Shown here: piece after piece, positions 41,660 to 51,850 of the stretch
How the letters are laid out: every line of letters starts with the position of its first letter
Position numbering within the stretch: position 1 is the stretch's first letter
Assembly: GCA_963662395.1 (NCBI GenBank)
Contig: OY759511.1
Location: 744,001-808,000 of the forward strand
Reading direction: 5' to 3'
Length of the DNA: 64,000 bases
From: JAPOXR01 sp963662395
Lineage (GTDB): Bacteria; Pseudomonadota; Alphaproteobacteria; Rhodobacterales; Rhodobacteraceae
The notes under the pieces: model-generated
What the model saw: only the letters and a program-made list of their open reading frames with translations
Told to the model about the DNA's origin: nothing
Database searches by the model: none
Position numbers and translations under genes: made by a program

Positions 41660-41883
41660 GCCTCATCCTCCCGGCCGGACCGGTCCTTCCCGGCAGTTCT
41701 GGGTGATTTGACCCGATCTTTCAACCGAATTCGAAGCTGGATGCAGCAAGCTCCTGACGGGCTGACGGCCGGGCATGGAATCGTCGAACTTGCTGTGGAA
41801 ATCCGGGGCTCCGATGGTATAGAGGAGGCGCCGAAAGGCAACTGCCGGGAATCAGTCACCCCACCCCGCTCGGGAGCTTTGAC

Positions 41884-42894
41884 ATGCCCAGACAGGCTGA
41901 ACCCAAGGTCATTTCCGGAAACGCCAACCTTCCCCTTGCCACCAGGATCACCGAATACATGTCCGGCCAGGGCGGGCACGAGATAACGCTGGTCGATGCC
42001 AAGGTCGAGCGTTTCAACGACGAAGAGGTGTATGTCGAGATCTACGAGAATGTCCGGGACGAGGACATGTTCGTGGTCCAGCCAACCTCGAAGCCTGCCA
42101 ATGACCACCTGATGGAAATCCTGATCATTGCCGATGCCCTGCGCCGTTCGTCGGCCAAGAGAGTCACGGCGGTGATTCCGTATTTCGGCTACGCCAGGCA
42201 GGACCGGCGGACCAAGGCCCGAACACCGATTTCGGCCAAGCTGGTCGCAAACCTGCTGACGCAGGCCGGCATTTCCAGGGTATTGACCATGGATTTGCAT
42301 TCGGCCCAACTGCAGGGATTCTTCGATATCCCGGTCGACAACCTCTACGCATCGCCGATTTTCTCCCTGGATATTTCCCGGAAATTCTCCGACCGGCTCG
42401 ACGAGATCGTGCTTGTCTCGCCGGATGTTGGCGGTGTCGGTAGGGCCAGGGAACTTGCCCAGCGTCTCGGCGCCGGGCTGTCGGTGGTCGACAAGCGGCG
42501 CGCCGGCATCGGCGAGGTCTCCGAAATGACGGTGATCGGCGAAGTCGCCGACCGGACCTGCATCATCGTCGATGATATCTGCGACACTGCCGGGACGCTG
42601 TGCAAGGCTGCGGACCTGTTGCTGACCCGCGGCGCCAGGGAGGTGCACGCTTTCGTCACCCATGGCGTGATGTCCAAGGATGCGCTGGAGAAGGTCGAGA
42701 TGTCCAAGCTGACCAGCCTGGTGATTACCGACACGATTGCACCGCGCGCCGAGGTCAAGGCATCACCCAAGGTACGCATCCTGCCGACGGCACCGCTGTT
42801 TTCGCAGGCAATACTCAATATCGCCAACGGCACTTCGATATCGTCACTGTTCGAATCGAAAACCCTTGCCTGGCTGTATGCGAGGCTGACCTGA
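41884..42894 (+). CDS. prs: Ribose-phosphate pyrophosphokinase
   Basis: This 336-residue enzyme makes PRPP from ribose 5-phosphate and ATP for nucleotide, His and Trp synthesis. The family blocks YARQDRRTKARTPISAKL (ATP site), TMDLHSAQLQGFFDIPVDNL and the PRPP loop TCIIVDDICDTAGTLCKAA are all present. The length is slightly above the usual 310-320, mostly at the N-terminus (MPRQAEPKVI). It stands alone; the island carrying vsr follows immediately. Confidence 0.95.
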   Translation: MPRQAEPKVISGNANLPLATRITEYMSGQGGHEITLVDAKVERFNDEEVYVEIYENVRDEDMFVVQPTSKPANDHLMEILIIADALRRSSAKRVTAVIPYFGYARQDRRTKARTPISAKLVANLLTQAGISRVLTMDLHSAQLQGFFDIPVDNLYASPIFSLDISRKFSDRLDEIVLVSPDVGGVGRARELAQRLGAGLSVVDKRRAGIGEVSEMTVIGEVADRTCIIVDDICDTAGTLCKAADLLLTRGAREVHAFVTHGVMSKDALEKVEMSKLTSLVITDTIAPRAEVKASPKVRILPTAPLFSQAILNIANGTSISSLFESKTLAWLYARLT

Positions 42895-42954
42895 GGCAGC
42901 GGGCCGCTGCCCGGCACCGAAACACTCTCCGGATCAACCACTCCGGCCAGGTCG

Positions 42955-43144
42955 ACGCCGAGGCTGGCGGAGCCAAGGAGGCGCGAAGCCTCGGTGTGCG
43001 ACGGGCGGCAGGGTTGTTTTCGACCGATATTTCGATGCGGTATGCCGGTGAGACGTCCGGGTGTCGGCAGGTCGAAAACCTCTCCCCGAGCCCTCCGGGT
43101 CCGGCGAACAGGTCGATGATGCGAACGGGCCAGGACAAGGTCAT
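42955..43144 (-). pseudogene. dcm: Cytosine-C5 DNA methyltransferase, N-terminal fragment
   Basis: Starting at ATG 43144, the protein begins RIIDLFAGPGGLGERFS, the SAM-binding motif I of C5 cytosine methyltransferases, then EISVENNPAARRTPRLRASL. After about 60 residues the similarity ends at the boundary with prs, so the PCQ catalytic motif and target-recognition domain are gone. It is divergent from the intact vsr gene, the usual dcm/vsr partnership. Confidence 0.75.
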
Positions 43145-43194
43145 CTCCTCGTTACCCTCTTTCCGGGCATTGGCGGTCGTGGCAAGAGAAGGCA

Positions 43195-43626
43195 ATGACG
43201 GACATTGTCGACAAGAAGACGCGTTCCCGAATGATGAGCAGCATTCGCGGGAAGGACACGAAACCGGAGATGACCTTGCGGCGCGCCCTGCACGCCCGCG
43301 GTTTCAGGTTTCGCCTTCATGTCAGGGATCTTCCCGGAAGACCGGATCTCGTCTTTCCGAAGTTTCGGGCAGTCGTGTTCGTTCATGGATGTTTCTGGCA
43401 TCGTCATCCCGGATGCCCCAGGGCCACCACTCCTGCCACAAGGGTCGAATTCTGGCTGGAGAAATTTCGAGCCAACGTATCGAGGGATCGGAGAAACAGC
43501 GAGCGGCTGAAGGAATCGGGATGGCGTGTTCACACGGTCTGGGAATGCGAGTTGACCGGTGTTCTCCTCGGCTGCACGGTCGAGGGCGTTGCCGAGTGGC
43601 TGAAAAGCGGTACCACTCTCCCGTGA
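43195..43626 (+). CDS. vsr: Very short patch repair endonuclease
   Basis: This 143-residue nuclease nicks next to T:G mismatches formed when 5-methylcytosine deaminates. It has SRMMSSIRGKDTKPEM at the start, the catalytic LPGRPDLVFPKFRAVVFVHG, and CFWHRHPGC with its zinc-binding His and Cys residues. The length is normal and the frame is intact. Its partner methyltransferase is reduced to a fragment on the opposite strand, so Vsr is now without its matching enzyme here. Confidence 0.92.
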   Translation: MTDIVDKKTRSRMMSSIRGKDTKPEMTLRRALHARGFRFRLHVRDLPGRPDLVFPKFRAVVFVHGCFWHRHPGCPRATTPATRVEFWLEKFRANVSRDRRNSERLKESGWRVHTVWECELTGVLLGCTVEGVAEWLKSGTTLP

Positions 43627-43833
43627 CCTTCGGGAGGGGGCTGTTGGACCCGATTGGCAAGCCGTGGTCTTCGTCATGTTGCGAGGGCCGGATGGAATGA
43701 TTGTCACGGGAATTCTCTCGATCTTTCTGCTTCGCGGCGGCGGCTCGACGAATTCAGGTTCGATTGACAATGTAGCACTGGCGGTTCCTTGATGCACAGA
43801 GTCAGGCCCACCAACCTGCCGAGGGAGATCACG

Positions 43834-44109
43834 ATGAAGACTTCAATGCGCCTCTTCATCTGGCTGGCTGCCGTTGCGACCAGCACAATGCCAGCCGCTG
43901 CCCAGCCATCCTGCGGCGACTGGAACAGCGAGGAGTTCTTCAGCCAAGCGACGGCCCGGTATGTCGAGACATGCGTGCATGGCGGCGGCGGCCTGGATAC
44001 GCGGGACGAGTACGGATGGACACCGTTGCACTATGCTGCAGCTTTCAGCGACAATCCCGATGTGGCCACGAGACTGCTCGAACTCGGCGCCGACCTGGAT
44101 GAGCGCTGA
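43834..44109 (+). pseudogene. Secreted ankyrin-repeat protein, truncated
   Basis: The first 23 or so residues (MKTSMRLFIWLAAVATST) form a Sec signal peptide ending near PAAAQP. After a cysteine-containing segment, one and a half ankyrin repeats follow (DEYGWTPLHYAAAFSDN, then ATRLLELGADLDER). The protein stops at 91 residues, directly where the HerA-like remnant begins, so it has lost further repeats. Ankyrin proteins bind protein partners; the role here is unknown. Confidence 0.6.
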
Positions 44110-44112
44110 GGT

Positions 44113-44729
44113 AGTTCACGTTGTCACGGCCGTGATTGCCCGCATGACCCTTGAGGCATTGCAGTTCCATTTGAAGCTGCACGGCGAGGCGTTACCTGCC
44201 GTCTTGGTAATGGAGGAGGCCACACCTTCATCAAGCGCTACAGCGAAGAAGCAGAAGGTCAGGATGCAGCGACCGTCTGCTGCCGGATTTTCGAACGGAT
44301 TGCTCGTGAGAAAAATTCGGGCTGGGCCTCGTTCTGTCGTCCCGGCGGCCGTCCGAGTTTTCTCCCGCGGTTCTGCTGCAGTGCAACACCTTTCTTCTGC
44401 ATCGAATCATCAGCGATCACGGTCAGCAATTGGTTCAGCGGCTTGTTCCGGACAATCCGGGAGGGTTGCTGCGGGAACTGCCTTCGCTGCCTTCGCAACG
44501 AGCGGTCCTGCTCGGATGGGCATCCGAACTGCCGGCTCTGGTGACGATGAACGGCCTGCCGAAATTTCAGCGACCGCGATCCGATGATCCCGCATTCCGG
44601 GGTGTTTGGGTAGGTCGGGACGAGGAAGGCAGACCGGTCACGCGCACGGCAAACTGGAGGCAGGTCGCAGCGGACTGGCAGGCAATGTCGATCGAAGACA
44701 GCAGCAACACCAGGGATTCGGATACATGA
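44113..44729 (+). pseudogene. HerA-type (DUF87) ATPase, C-terminal remnant
   Basis: Segments in two or three frames align with the C-terminal half of HerA-like P-loop ATPases: VTAVIARMTLEALQFHLKLH, a Walker B-like LVMEEA then HTFIKRYSEEAEGQ in a shifted frame, LVLSSRRPSEFSPAVLLQCNTFLLHRI, and QRLVPDNPGGLLRELPSLPS with LLGWASELPALV. A missing base near 44220 and another shift around 44315 break it. The Walker A half is absent. HerA proteins act in DNA processing and often in phage-defence islands. Confidence 0.7.
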
Positions 44730-44886
44730 TGGCCGATCTCGAGACTCTTCCCTGAAACAGGGGCAGGTCATTTGCGAGACTGGTGAATATCGATTTCGCC
44801 GGCAACGCCGCCATGCCGAAGGTGTGGAGACGATTCGGGGTCCTTGCCGGAAGAATGACGACTCGGTCTTCCGGCGCCAGGTCCAG

Positions 44887-45270
44887 CTATCCGAGCCTGG
44901 CCGAGAGTTCCTTCAGGCAGGCGATACGGGTGTCGGCCGCATCGCGGCGGGCACCTTCAAGCGCCTCCATCCCTTCCATTTCCCTGGAAATGATGGTGTC
45001 GACCATGGTCGAGCTGGCCTCGGATATCGGAACAACCTGTTCGGCAAGAATCGAGATTCCGTCCTCGGTGACCTCGACGAAGCCCCCGGTCACCACGAAT
45101 TCATCGGTGGCACCCGACGAATTGGCCCGGATGACACCCGGACGCAGGGTCGTGACCAGCGAGGCGTGGTCGGCCATGACGGTCATATCGCCATCGGCAC
45201 CCGGAATCTCGACCGATTCTGCCTGGCTCGAAGCGACGCTCCGCTCCGGCGATACCAGGTCAAATTGCAT
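44887..45270 (-). CDS. atpC: ATP synthase F1 epsilon subunit
   Basis: This 127-residue subunit (MQFDLVSPERSVAS, then GDMTVMADHASLVTTLRPGVI) couples rotation to catalysis and can inhibit ATP hydrolysis. I chose ATG 45270; the longer open frame is a shadow of atpD. It is the last gene of atpHAGDC, 25 bp after atpD. Confidence 0.93.
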   Translation of the reverse strand: MQFDLVSPERSVASSQAESVEIPGADGDMTVMADHASLVTTLRPGVIRANSSGATDEFVVTGGFVEVTEDGISILAEQVVPISEASSTMVDTIISREMEGMEALEGARRDAADTRIACLKELSARLG

Positions 45271-45295
45271 GGATCCTGCCAAATTCCCTACCCCG

Positions 45296-46726
45296 TCAGG
45301 CTGCTTCCTGCGCCATCTTCTCTGCCTTGGCAACAACCTCGTCGATGCTGCCGACCATGTAGAAGGCGGCCTCCGGCAAATGGTCGAATTCGCCGGCAAC
45401 CACGCGGCGGAAGCTGTCGATGGTGACGTCCAGGGGAACCTGGACACCAGGTGAGCCGGTGAATACCTGGGCGACATCAAATGGCTGCGACAGGAAACGC
45501 TGGAGCTTTCGTGCCCGCGACACGGTGATCTTGTCGTCTTCCGACAGCTCGTCCATTCCGAGAATGGCGATGATGTCCTGCAGGGACTTGTATCGCTGAA
45601 GGATTCCCTGGACATCCCGGGCAACCTTGTAATGCTCCTCGCCGACAACGGCCGGGTCCAGGATCCGTGAGGTCGAATCAAGCGGGTCGACCGCCGGGTA
45701 GATCCCCAGTTCGGAAATTGCCCTCGACAACACCGTGGTCGCATCAAGGTGAGCAAAGGATGTTGCCGGCGCCGGATCGGTCAGGTCATCGGCGGGCACG
45801 TAGATTGCCTGAACCGAGGTGATCGAGCCGGAGCGGGTCGAGGTGATCCTCTCCTGCAATGCCCCCATATCGGTTGCCAGGGTCGGTTGATAACCGACCG
45901 CCGACGGGATGCGGCCCAGCAGGGCCGACACTTCCGACCCGGCCTGGGTGAAACGGAAGATGTTGTCGACGAAAAACAGTACATCGGTTCCCGACTGGTC
46001 GCGGAACTGCTCGGCAAGGGTGAGGCCGGTCAGCCCGACCCGCGCCCGGGCCCCGGGCGGCTCGTTCATCTGGCCATAGACCAGCGCCACCTTCGACTTG
46101 CCGAGATCATTGATGTTGATCACCCCGGATTCAATGAATTCGTGGTAGAGGTCATTGCCTTCCCGGGTCCTTTCCCCGACCCCTGCAAACACCGAATACC
46201 CGGCATGCACCTTGGCAATGTTGTTGATCAACTCCTGGATCAGCACCGTCTTGCCAACCCCGGCGCCGCCGAACAGGCCGATCTTGCCGCCCTTGGCATA
46301 GGGTGCCAGCAGGTCGATGACCTTGATGCCGGTCACCAGGATTTCGGTCTCGGTCGACTGTTCGGCATATTCCGGCGCCGGCTGGTGAATGGCCCGGCGA
46401 TCCTCGGATTCGACCGGACCCTTCTCGTCGACCGACTCGCCGACCACGTTCATGATCCTTCCCAGCGTCGGGCCGCCGACAGGGACGGTGATCGGACCGC
46501 CGGAATCGGCAACATCCTGCCCCCGGACCATGCCTTCCGTCGAGTCCATGGCAATGGTGCGAACGGTGTTCTCACCCAGGTGCTGGGCGACTTCCAGAAC
46601 AAGCCTTCGCCCGTGATTGGTCGTCTCCAGGGCATTCAGGATCTCCGGAAGATTGCCGTCGAACCGCACATCCACCACCGCTCCGATAATCTGGGTCACC
46701 TTCCCGGTTGTTGCAACTTCCGCCAT
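45296..46726 (-). CDS. atpD: ATP synthase F1 beta subunit
   Basis: This 476-residue catalytic subunit has the P-loop GGAGVGKTVLIQEL (about residues 153-166), GERTREGNDLYHE, and the ATPase signature PAVDPLDSTS. It sits between atpG and atpC, 17 bp after atpG. The whole F1 operon is on the minus strand, without F0 genes, as usual in alphaproteobacteria. Confidence 0.97.
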   Translation of the reverse strand: MAEVATTGKVTQIIGAVVDVRFDGNLPEILNALETTNHGRRLVLEVAQHLGENTVRTIAMDSTEGMVRGQDVADSGGPITVPVGGPTLGRIMNVVGESVDEKGPVESEDRRAIHQPAPEYAEQSTETEILVTGIKVIDLLAPYAKGGKIGLFGGAGVGKTVLIQELINNIAKVHAGYSVFAGVGERTREGNDLYHEFIESGVININDLGKSKVALVYGQMNEPPGARARVGLTGLTLAEQFRDQSGTDVLFFVDNIFRFTQAGSEVSALLGRIPSAVGYQPTLATDMGALQERITSTRSGSITSVQAIYVPADDLTDPAPATSFAHLDATTVLSRAISELGIYPAVDPLDSTSRILDPAVVGEEHYKVARDVQGILQRYKSLQDIIAILGMDELSEDDKITVSRARKLQRFLSQPFDVAQVFTGSPGVQVPLDVTIDSFRRVVAGEFDHLPEAAFYMVGSIDEVVAKAEKMAQEAA

Positions 46727-46743
46727 GCTTGTTCTCCAGTTCC

Positions 46744-47616
46744 TCAGAGTGCTTCAGCACCCGATATGATTTCAATCAGTTCCTTGGTGATCGCGGCCTG
46801 CCGGGACCGGTTGTAGACGATTGTCAGCCGATCGATCATGTCGCCGGCATTGCGGGTCGCATTGTCCATCGCCGACATGCGGGATCCCTGCTCCGAAGCC
46901 GCATTCTCCAAAAGTGCCGTGAAGACCCGGTTGGCTACCGCCCTGGGCAAAAGATCCGCCAGGATCTCCGCCTCGTCCGGCTCGTAATTGTAGAACGGAG
47001 CCGTTGCGTCCTCACCGGCTTCCGCCCGGACCGGCACCAGCTGCTCTGCGGTCGGTGTCTGCGAAATCACCGACTGGAAACGGCTGTAGAAGATCGTCGC
47101 CACGTCGAATTCGCCAGCCTCGAACATGCCGAGCAGTTTCCGGGAAATCTCCTCGGCGATCGGGTAGCCGACGCTGCGATGCCCGGACAGGTCGACGTGA
47201 TCGACGAACCGGTCCTGGAACTCGCGCTTGAGTTGCTCCCTTCCCTTCTTGCCAATGGTCAGGAACCGGACATCCTTGCCGGCCTGCAGCAATTCGGCCG
47301 CATGAACCCGGACCATCCGTACGATCGAGGAGTTGAAGGCACCGCACAGGCCGCGCTCTGCCGTCGCAACAACCAGCAGATGCATGTCATCCTGGCCGGT
47401 ACCGGCCAGGATTGGCGGTGCCGAGGCGGCACCCTTCGCCGAAGCGGACAAATTGGCCATCAGGGCCGACATCCGTCCGGCATATGGCCGGGCATTCTCG
47501 GCCGCTTCCTGGGCGCGCCGCAGCTTGGCGGCGGCAACCATCTGCATGGCCTTGGTGATCTTGCGCGTCGACTTGACGCTTTCGATCCGAAGCTTGAGAT
47601 CTTTCAGGCTGGGCAT
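46744..47616 (-). CDS. atpG: ATP synthase F1 gamma subunit
   Basis: This 290-residue central shaft starts MPSLKDLKLRIESVKSTRKITKAMQMV and ends SRQAAITKELIEIISGAEAL, both diagnostic for AtpG. The internal TAERGLCGAFNSSIVR segment is also typical. It lies 27 bp after atpA and 17 bp before atpD. Confidence 0.96.
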   Translation of the reverse strand: MPSLKDLKLRIESVKSTRKITKAMQMVAAAKLRRAQEAAENARPYAGRMSALMANLSASAKGAASAPPILAGTGQDDMHLLVVATAERGLCGAFNSSIVRMVRVHAAELLQAGKDVRFLTIGKKGREQLKREFQDRFVDHVDLSGHRSVGYPIAEEISRKLLGMFEAGEFDVATIFYSRFQSVISQTPTAEQLVPVRAEAGEDATAPFYNYEPDEAEILADLLPRAVANRVFTALLENAASEQGSRMSAMDNATRNAGDMIDRLTIVYNRSRQAAITKELIEIISGAEAL

Positions 47617-47643
47617 GACGATACGGTTCCCGAACGAGCCAGA

Positions 47644-49182
<1,539 letters not shown>

Positions 49183-49743
49183 CTATCCGACCTCTTGCAT
49201 TACGTTCTTGAGCTTCGCCAGCCTGGTCCTGATCGATGCATCGACCAACCGGGATCCGATCTTTACCGAAAGACCGCCAATCAGACTGCTGTCGACCTTC
49301 ACGTCAACCCTGATTGCCTTGTTCAGACTGTCCTTGAGCATGGATTCCAGCGCGGCCATCTCTTCCTGGCCAATGTCCTCGGCCGACAACACTTCAACCG
49401 ACACGATACCATTATGTTCGGCCAACAGCGTGTCCACCCGGTCCAGCAACAGCGGCAGGGCGAACAGCCGGCGCTTCGACGCCATGACTGCCAGCGTGTT
49501 GGTCACCAGCCTGTCCAGCCCCATCCGTTCAGCCACCGAGGTGATGGCCGATGCCATTTCCTCCCGCGAATAGACCGGGCTGGTGATCAGCGCCCTCAGA
49601 TCGTCACTTTCCCCGAGCGCCACCCGCAGGGCCGAGACATCGCTCTCCAACCGGGCGGTGGAGTCCGCTTCACGCGACAATTCGAAGAGGGCAGTTGCAT
49701 ATCTTCCGGCAATCCCGGTTGAAATCGAAACACTGTCGGTCAA
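49183..49743 (-). CDS. atpH: ATP synthase F1 delta subunit
   Basis: This 186-residue stator subunit begins GIAGRYATALFELSREA and ends with VDSSLIGGLSVKIGSRLVDASIRTRLAKL, the standard AtpH ends. It is the first gene of the operon. The gene often found upstream in relatives (priA) is not seen here. Confidence 0.94.
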   Translation of the reverse strand: MTDSVSISTGIAGRYATALFELSREADSTARLESDVSALRVALGESDDLRALITSPVYSREEMASAITSVAERMGLDRLVTNTLAVMASKRRLFALPLLLDRVDTLLAEHNGIVSVEVLSAEDIGQEEMAALESMLKDSLNKAIRVDVKVDSSLIGGLSVKIGSRLVDASIRTRLAKLKNVMQEVG

Positions 49744-50140
49744 GTGAATCCCCTCGAGAATCCCGGCATGGATGAACTGGTGGCACGCATGCGGCGGCCG
49801 TTGGCCGCATAGTCAATCCGAGGGCATTTATCAAGCGGTGGTCGGCTTCGCAAGGCAACCGATCGGGCCCGGCAATTCCTGCATCGCGACATCGGATGGC
49901 TGATCCTGGCCTTCATTGGCCCCTTGCTGGCTGGCGTCCGCTTCGCGAGGCTGATGTCGAAGCCGGGCGCAATTCCGGGTCTCGAGGGGTAAATGCCTTT
50001 CCACGGCAAATGGCAGCGATCCCGTGTCACATCGGCGCTGCACGGCGATACCGCATGGGGCCGGTCGCCCTGCCGGAGGTGATTTCCGGCAGGCGCCGGC
50101 GAATCACCCGGGGCGGCCCCGCATGGCAGGCGTGGCCAGG
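49744..50140. other. Intergenic stretch upstream of the ATP synthase operon
   Basis: About 400 bp between the atpH start and the end of the methyltransferase gene. It must contain the atp promoter. The open frames here lack protein-like composition, and I recognise no RNA gene or repeat. Confidence 0.45.
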
Positions 50141-50905
50141 CTATGCGCCTCCCCGCCCCGATACCGGCTCCGGGCCGGGCACCGCGATCTCCTCGAGTGC
50201 CTTCAGCCGACTCGATACCATCTCGGTGAGGCCGGTGCGGTGTGGCTGGAACTTCCGCTTGGTTGCCTCGAACAGCAGCACGCCACCCGCCACTCCCATC
50301 GGCATGCGGCGACCGATACGTTCCCAGGCCGGGCAGGTTCTGGCCACGAATCGCCGCTCGCTCGGCGGAATGAACAGCGCCGCGGCGTGGCGGGTCGGGC
50401 CGAAACGGTGCCGGGTCAGCTGACTCTCCAGCTGGCCCATCGAATAGGGACGGCCGAAGCCGAAGGGGGTGCGGTCGCGACGGGCCCACAGGCCGACGCG
50501 GTTCGGGACGATGAACAGCACCCTGCCCTCCGGGGCCAGGACCCGCCAGCATTCCTCCAGCAGGCCGGACGGGTTGTCGCTGGTCTCCAGACCGTGCAGC
50601 ATCAGGATCCGTTCACAGAAGCCATTGGGCAGCGGCCAGGATGCCTCGTCCATGAGCACCGCCGAGGACGCGCTGGCACCAGGCCAGGCCATGACACCCT
50701 GCTGGCGCGGCATCAGGTCTATCGCCCGCATCGCCGATGGCCGCAGGAATTCCAGGAGAGGCGAGGCAAAACCGAAGCCGGCAATGGCATCGCCGGAAAC
50801 CGATGGCCAGAATTCCGAGACCCGCGAGGCCAGCACCTGTGTTGCCAACCTGCCCAATCCGGTGTCCAGGTAGAATTTCTTCAACTCCGCGGCATCAAGA
50901 TGCAT
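50141..50905 (-). CDS. SAM-dependent methyltransferase-like protein
   Basis: This 254-residue protein resembles class I methyltransferases of the Methyltransf_11 type that lie next to gloB in alphaproteobacteria: MHLDAAELKKFYLDTGLG at the start, the post-motif region ILMLHGLETSDNPSGLLEECWRVLAPEGRVLFIVPN, and GLWARRDRTPFGFGRPYS. The classical glycine-rich motif I is weak, so substrate binding may be altered. I chose ATG 50905. It is divergent from gloB, with 65 bp between. Confidence 0.75.
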   Translation of the reverse strand: MHLDAAELKKFYLDTGLGRLATQVLASRVSEFWPSVSGDAIAGFGFASPLLEFLRPSAMRAIDLMPRQQGVMAWPGASASSAVLMDEASWPLPNGFCERILMLHGLETSDNPSGLLEECWRVLAPEGRVLFIVPNRVGLWARRDRTPFGFGRPYSMGQLESQLTRHRFGPTRHAAALFIPPSERRFVARTCPAWERIGRRMPMGVAGGVLLFEATKRKFQPHRTGLTEMVSSRLKALEEIAVPGPEPVSGRGGA

Positions 50906-50970
50906 TGCAACATTCCCGCCAATATCGGACACTCGACTGATAGGACAAATTTACCGGAGAGAGTAGCCTG

Positions 50971-51732
50971 ATGCCCTTGGAAATCGTGACCGTACCATGC
51001 CTGTCTGACAACTATGCGTTCCTGATCCACAACCGCGACACCGGGGAGACGGCCCTGGTTGATGCGCCCGAGTCACCACCAATCGTCAAGGCGCTTGCCG
51101 AGCGCGGCTGGAGCCTTGACCAGATCCTGATCACCCACCACCATGACGACCACATTGACGGCGTCGAGGCCCTGCGCCGGCTGCATGGTGCCAGCGTGAC
51201 CGGCGCTGCCGCCGATGCTCACCGCCTTCCACCGCTTGACCAGGCAGTTGCCGAGGGCGACTCGATTGCCGTTTGCGGCGAGACTGCCGACATCATCGAT
51301 GTCTCGGGCCACACGGTCGGCCATATTGCCTACCTGATGCCGGGGGCCGCGTTCACCGCCGATTCGCTGATGGCAATGGGCTGCGGGCGGGTGTTCGAGG
51401 GCAGTTTCGAGATGATGTGGAACAGCCTGTCGAAACTGGCGACGCTCGATCCCGGGACCATGATCTATTCCGGGCATGAATACACCGAATCGAATGCGCG
51501 CTTTGCGCTGTCGATCGAGCCGAACAATGACGAATTGGTCAGGCGGGCGGAATCGATACGGCAGGACCGACAGGAGGGGCGCCCGACCGTGCCCTCGGTA
51601 CTTTCGCTGGAACTGGCAACAAATCCCTTTCTCCGGGCCGGGCTGGACGAGGTCAAGTCGCTGATCGGGCTGCCGAACGCCTCGGATGCCGAGTCATTTT
51701 CCGAAATCCGGCAACGAAAGGACAGGTTCTGA
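50971..51732 (+). CDS. gloB: Hydroxyacylglutathione hydrolase (glyoxalase II)
   Basis: This 253-residue metallo-beta-lactamase-fold enzyme hydrolyses S-lactoylglutathione in methylglyoxal detoxification. The metal-binding motif THHHDDHIDG (THxHxDH type, about residues 56-65), SGHTVGHIAY, and SGHEYTESNARFA are present. The length matches the family. It precedes clpA in the same direction. Confidence 0.93.
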   Translation: MPLEIVTVPCLSDNYAFLIHNRDTGETALVDAPESPPIVKALAERGWSLDQILITHHHDDHIDGVEALRRLHGASVTGAAADAHRLPPLDQAVAEGDSIAVCGETADIIDVSGHTVGHIAYLMPGAAFTADSLMAMGCGRVFEGSFEMMWNSLSKLATLDPGTMIYSGHEYTESNARFALSIEPNNDELVRRAESIRQDRQEGRPTVPSVLSLELATNPFLRAGLDEVKSLIGLPNASDAESFSEIRQRKDRF

Positions 51733-51850
51733 CCGGCATGGCGACGCAGGCCGCCCCGGTATTTTCCGGTTGGGGCTTGTCAATTGCGCCTCGAATGCCA
51801 ACTATAGGTGGAAGGTCGCCCGGCGGCATTGCACCACCACGAGGGACAGT

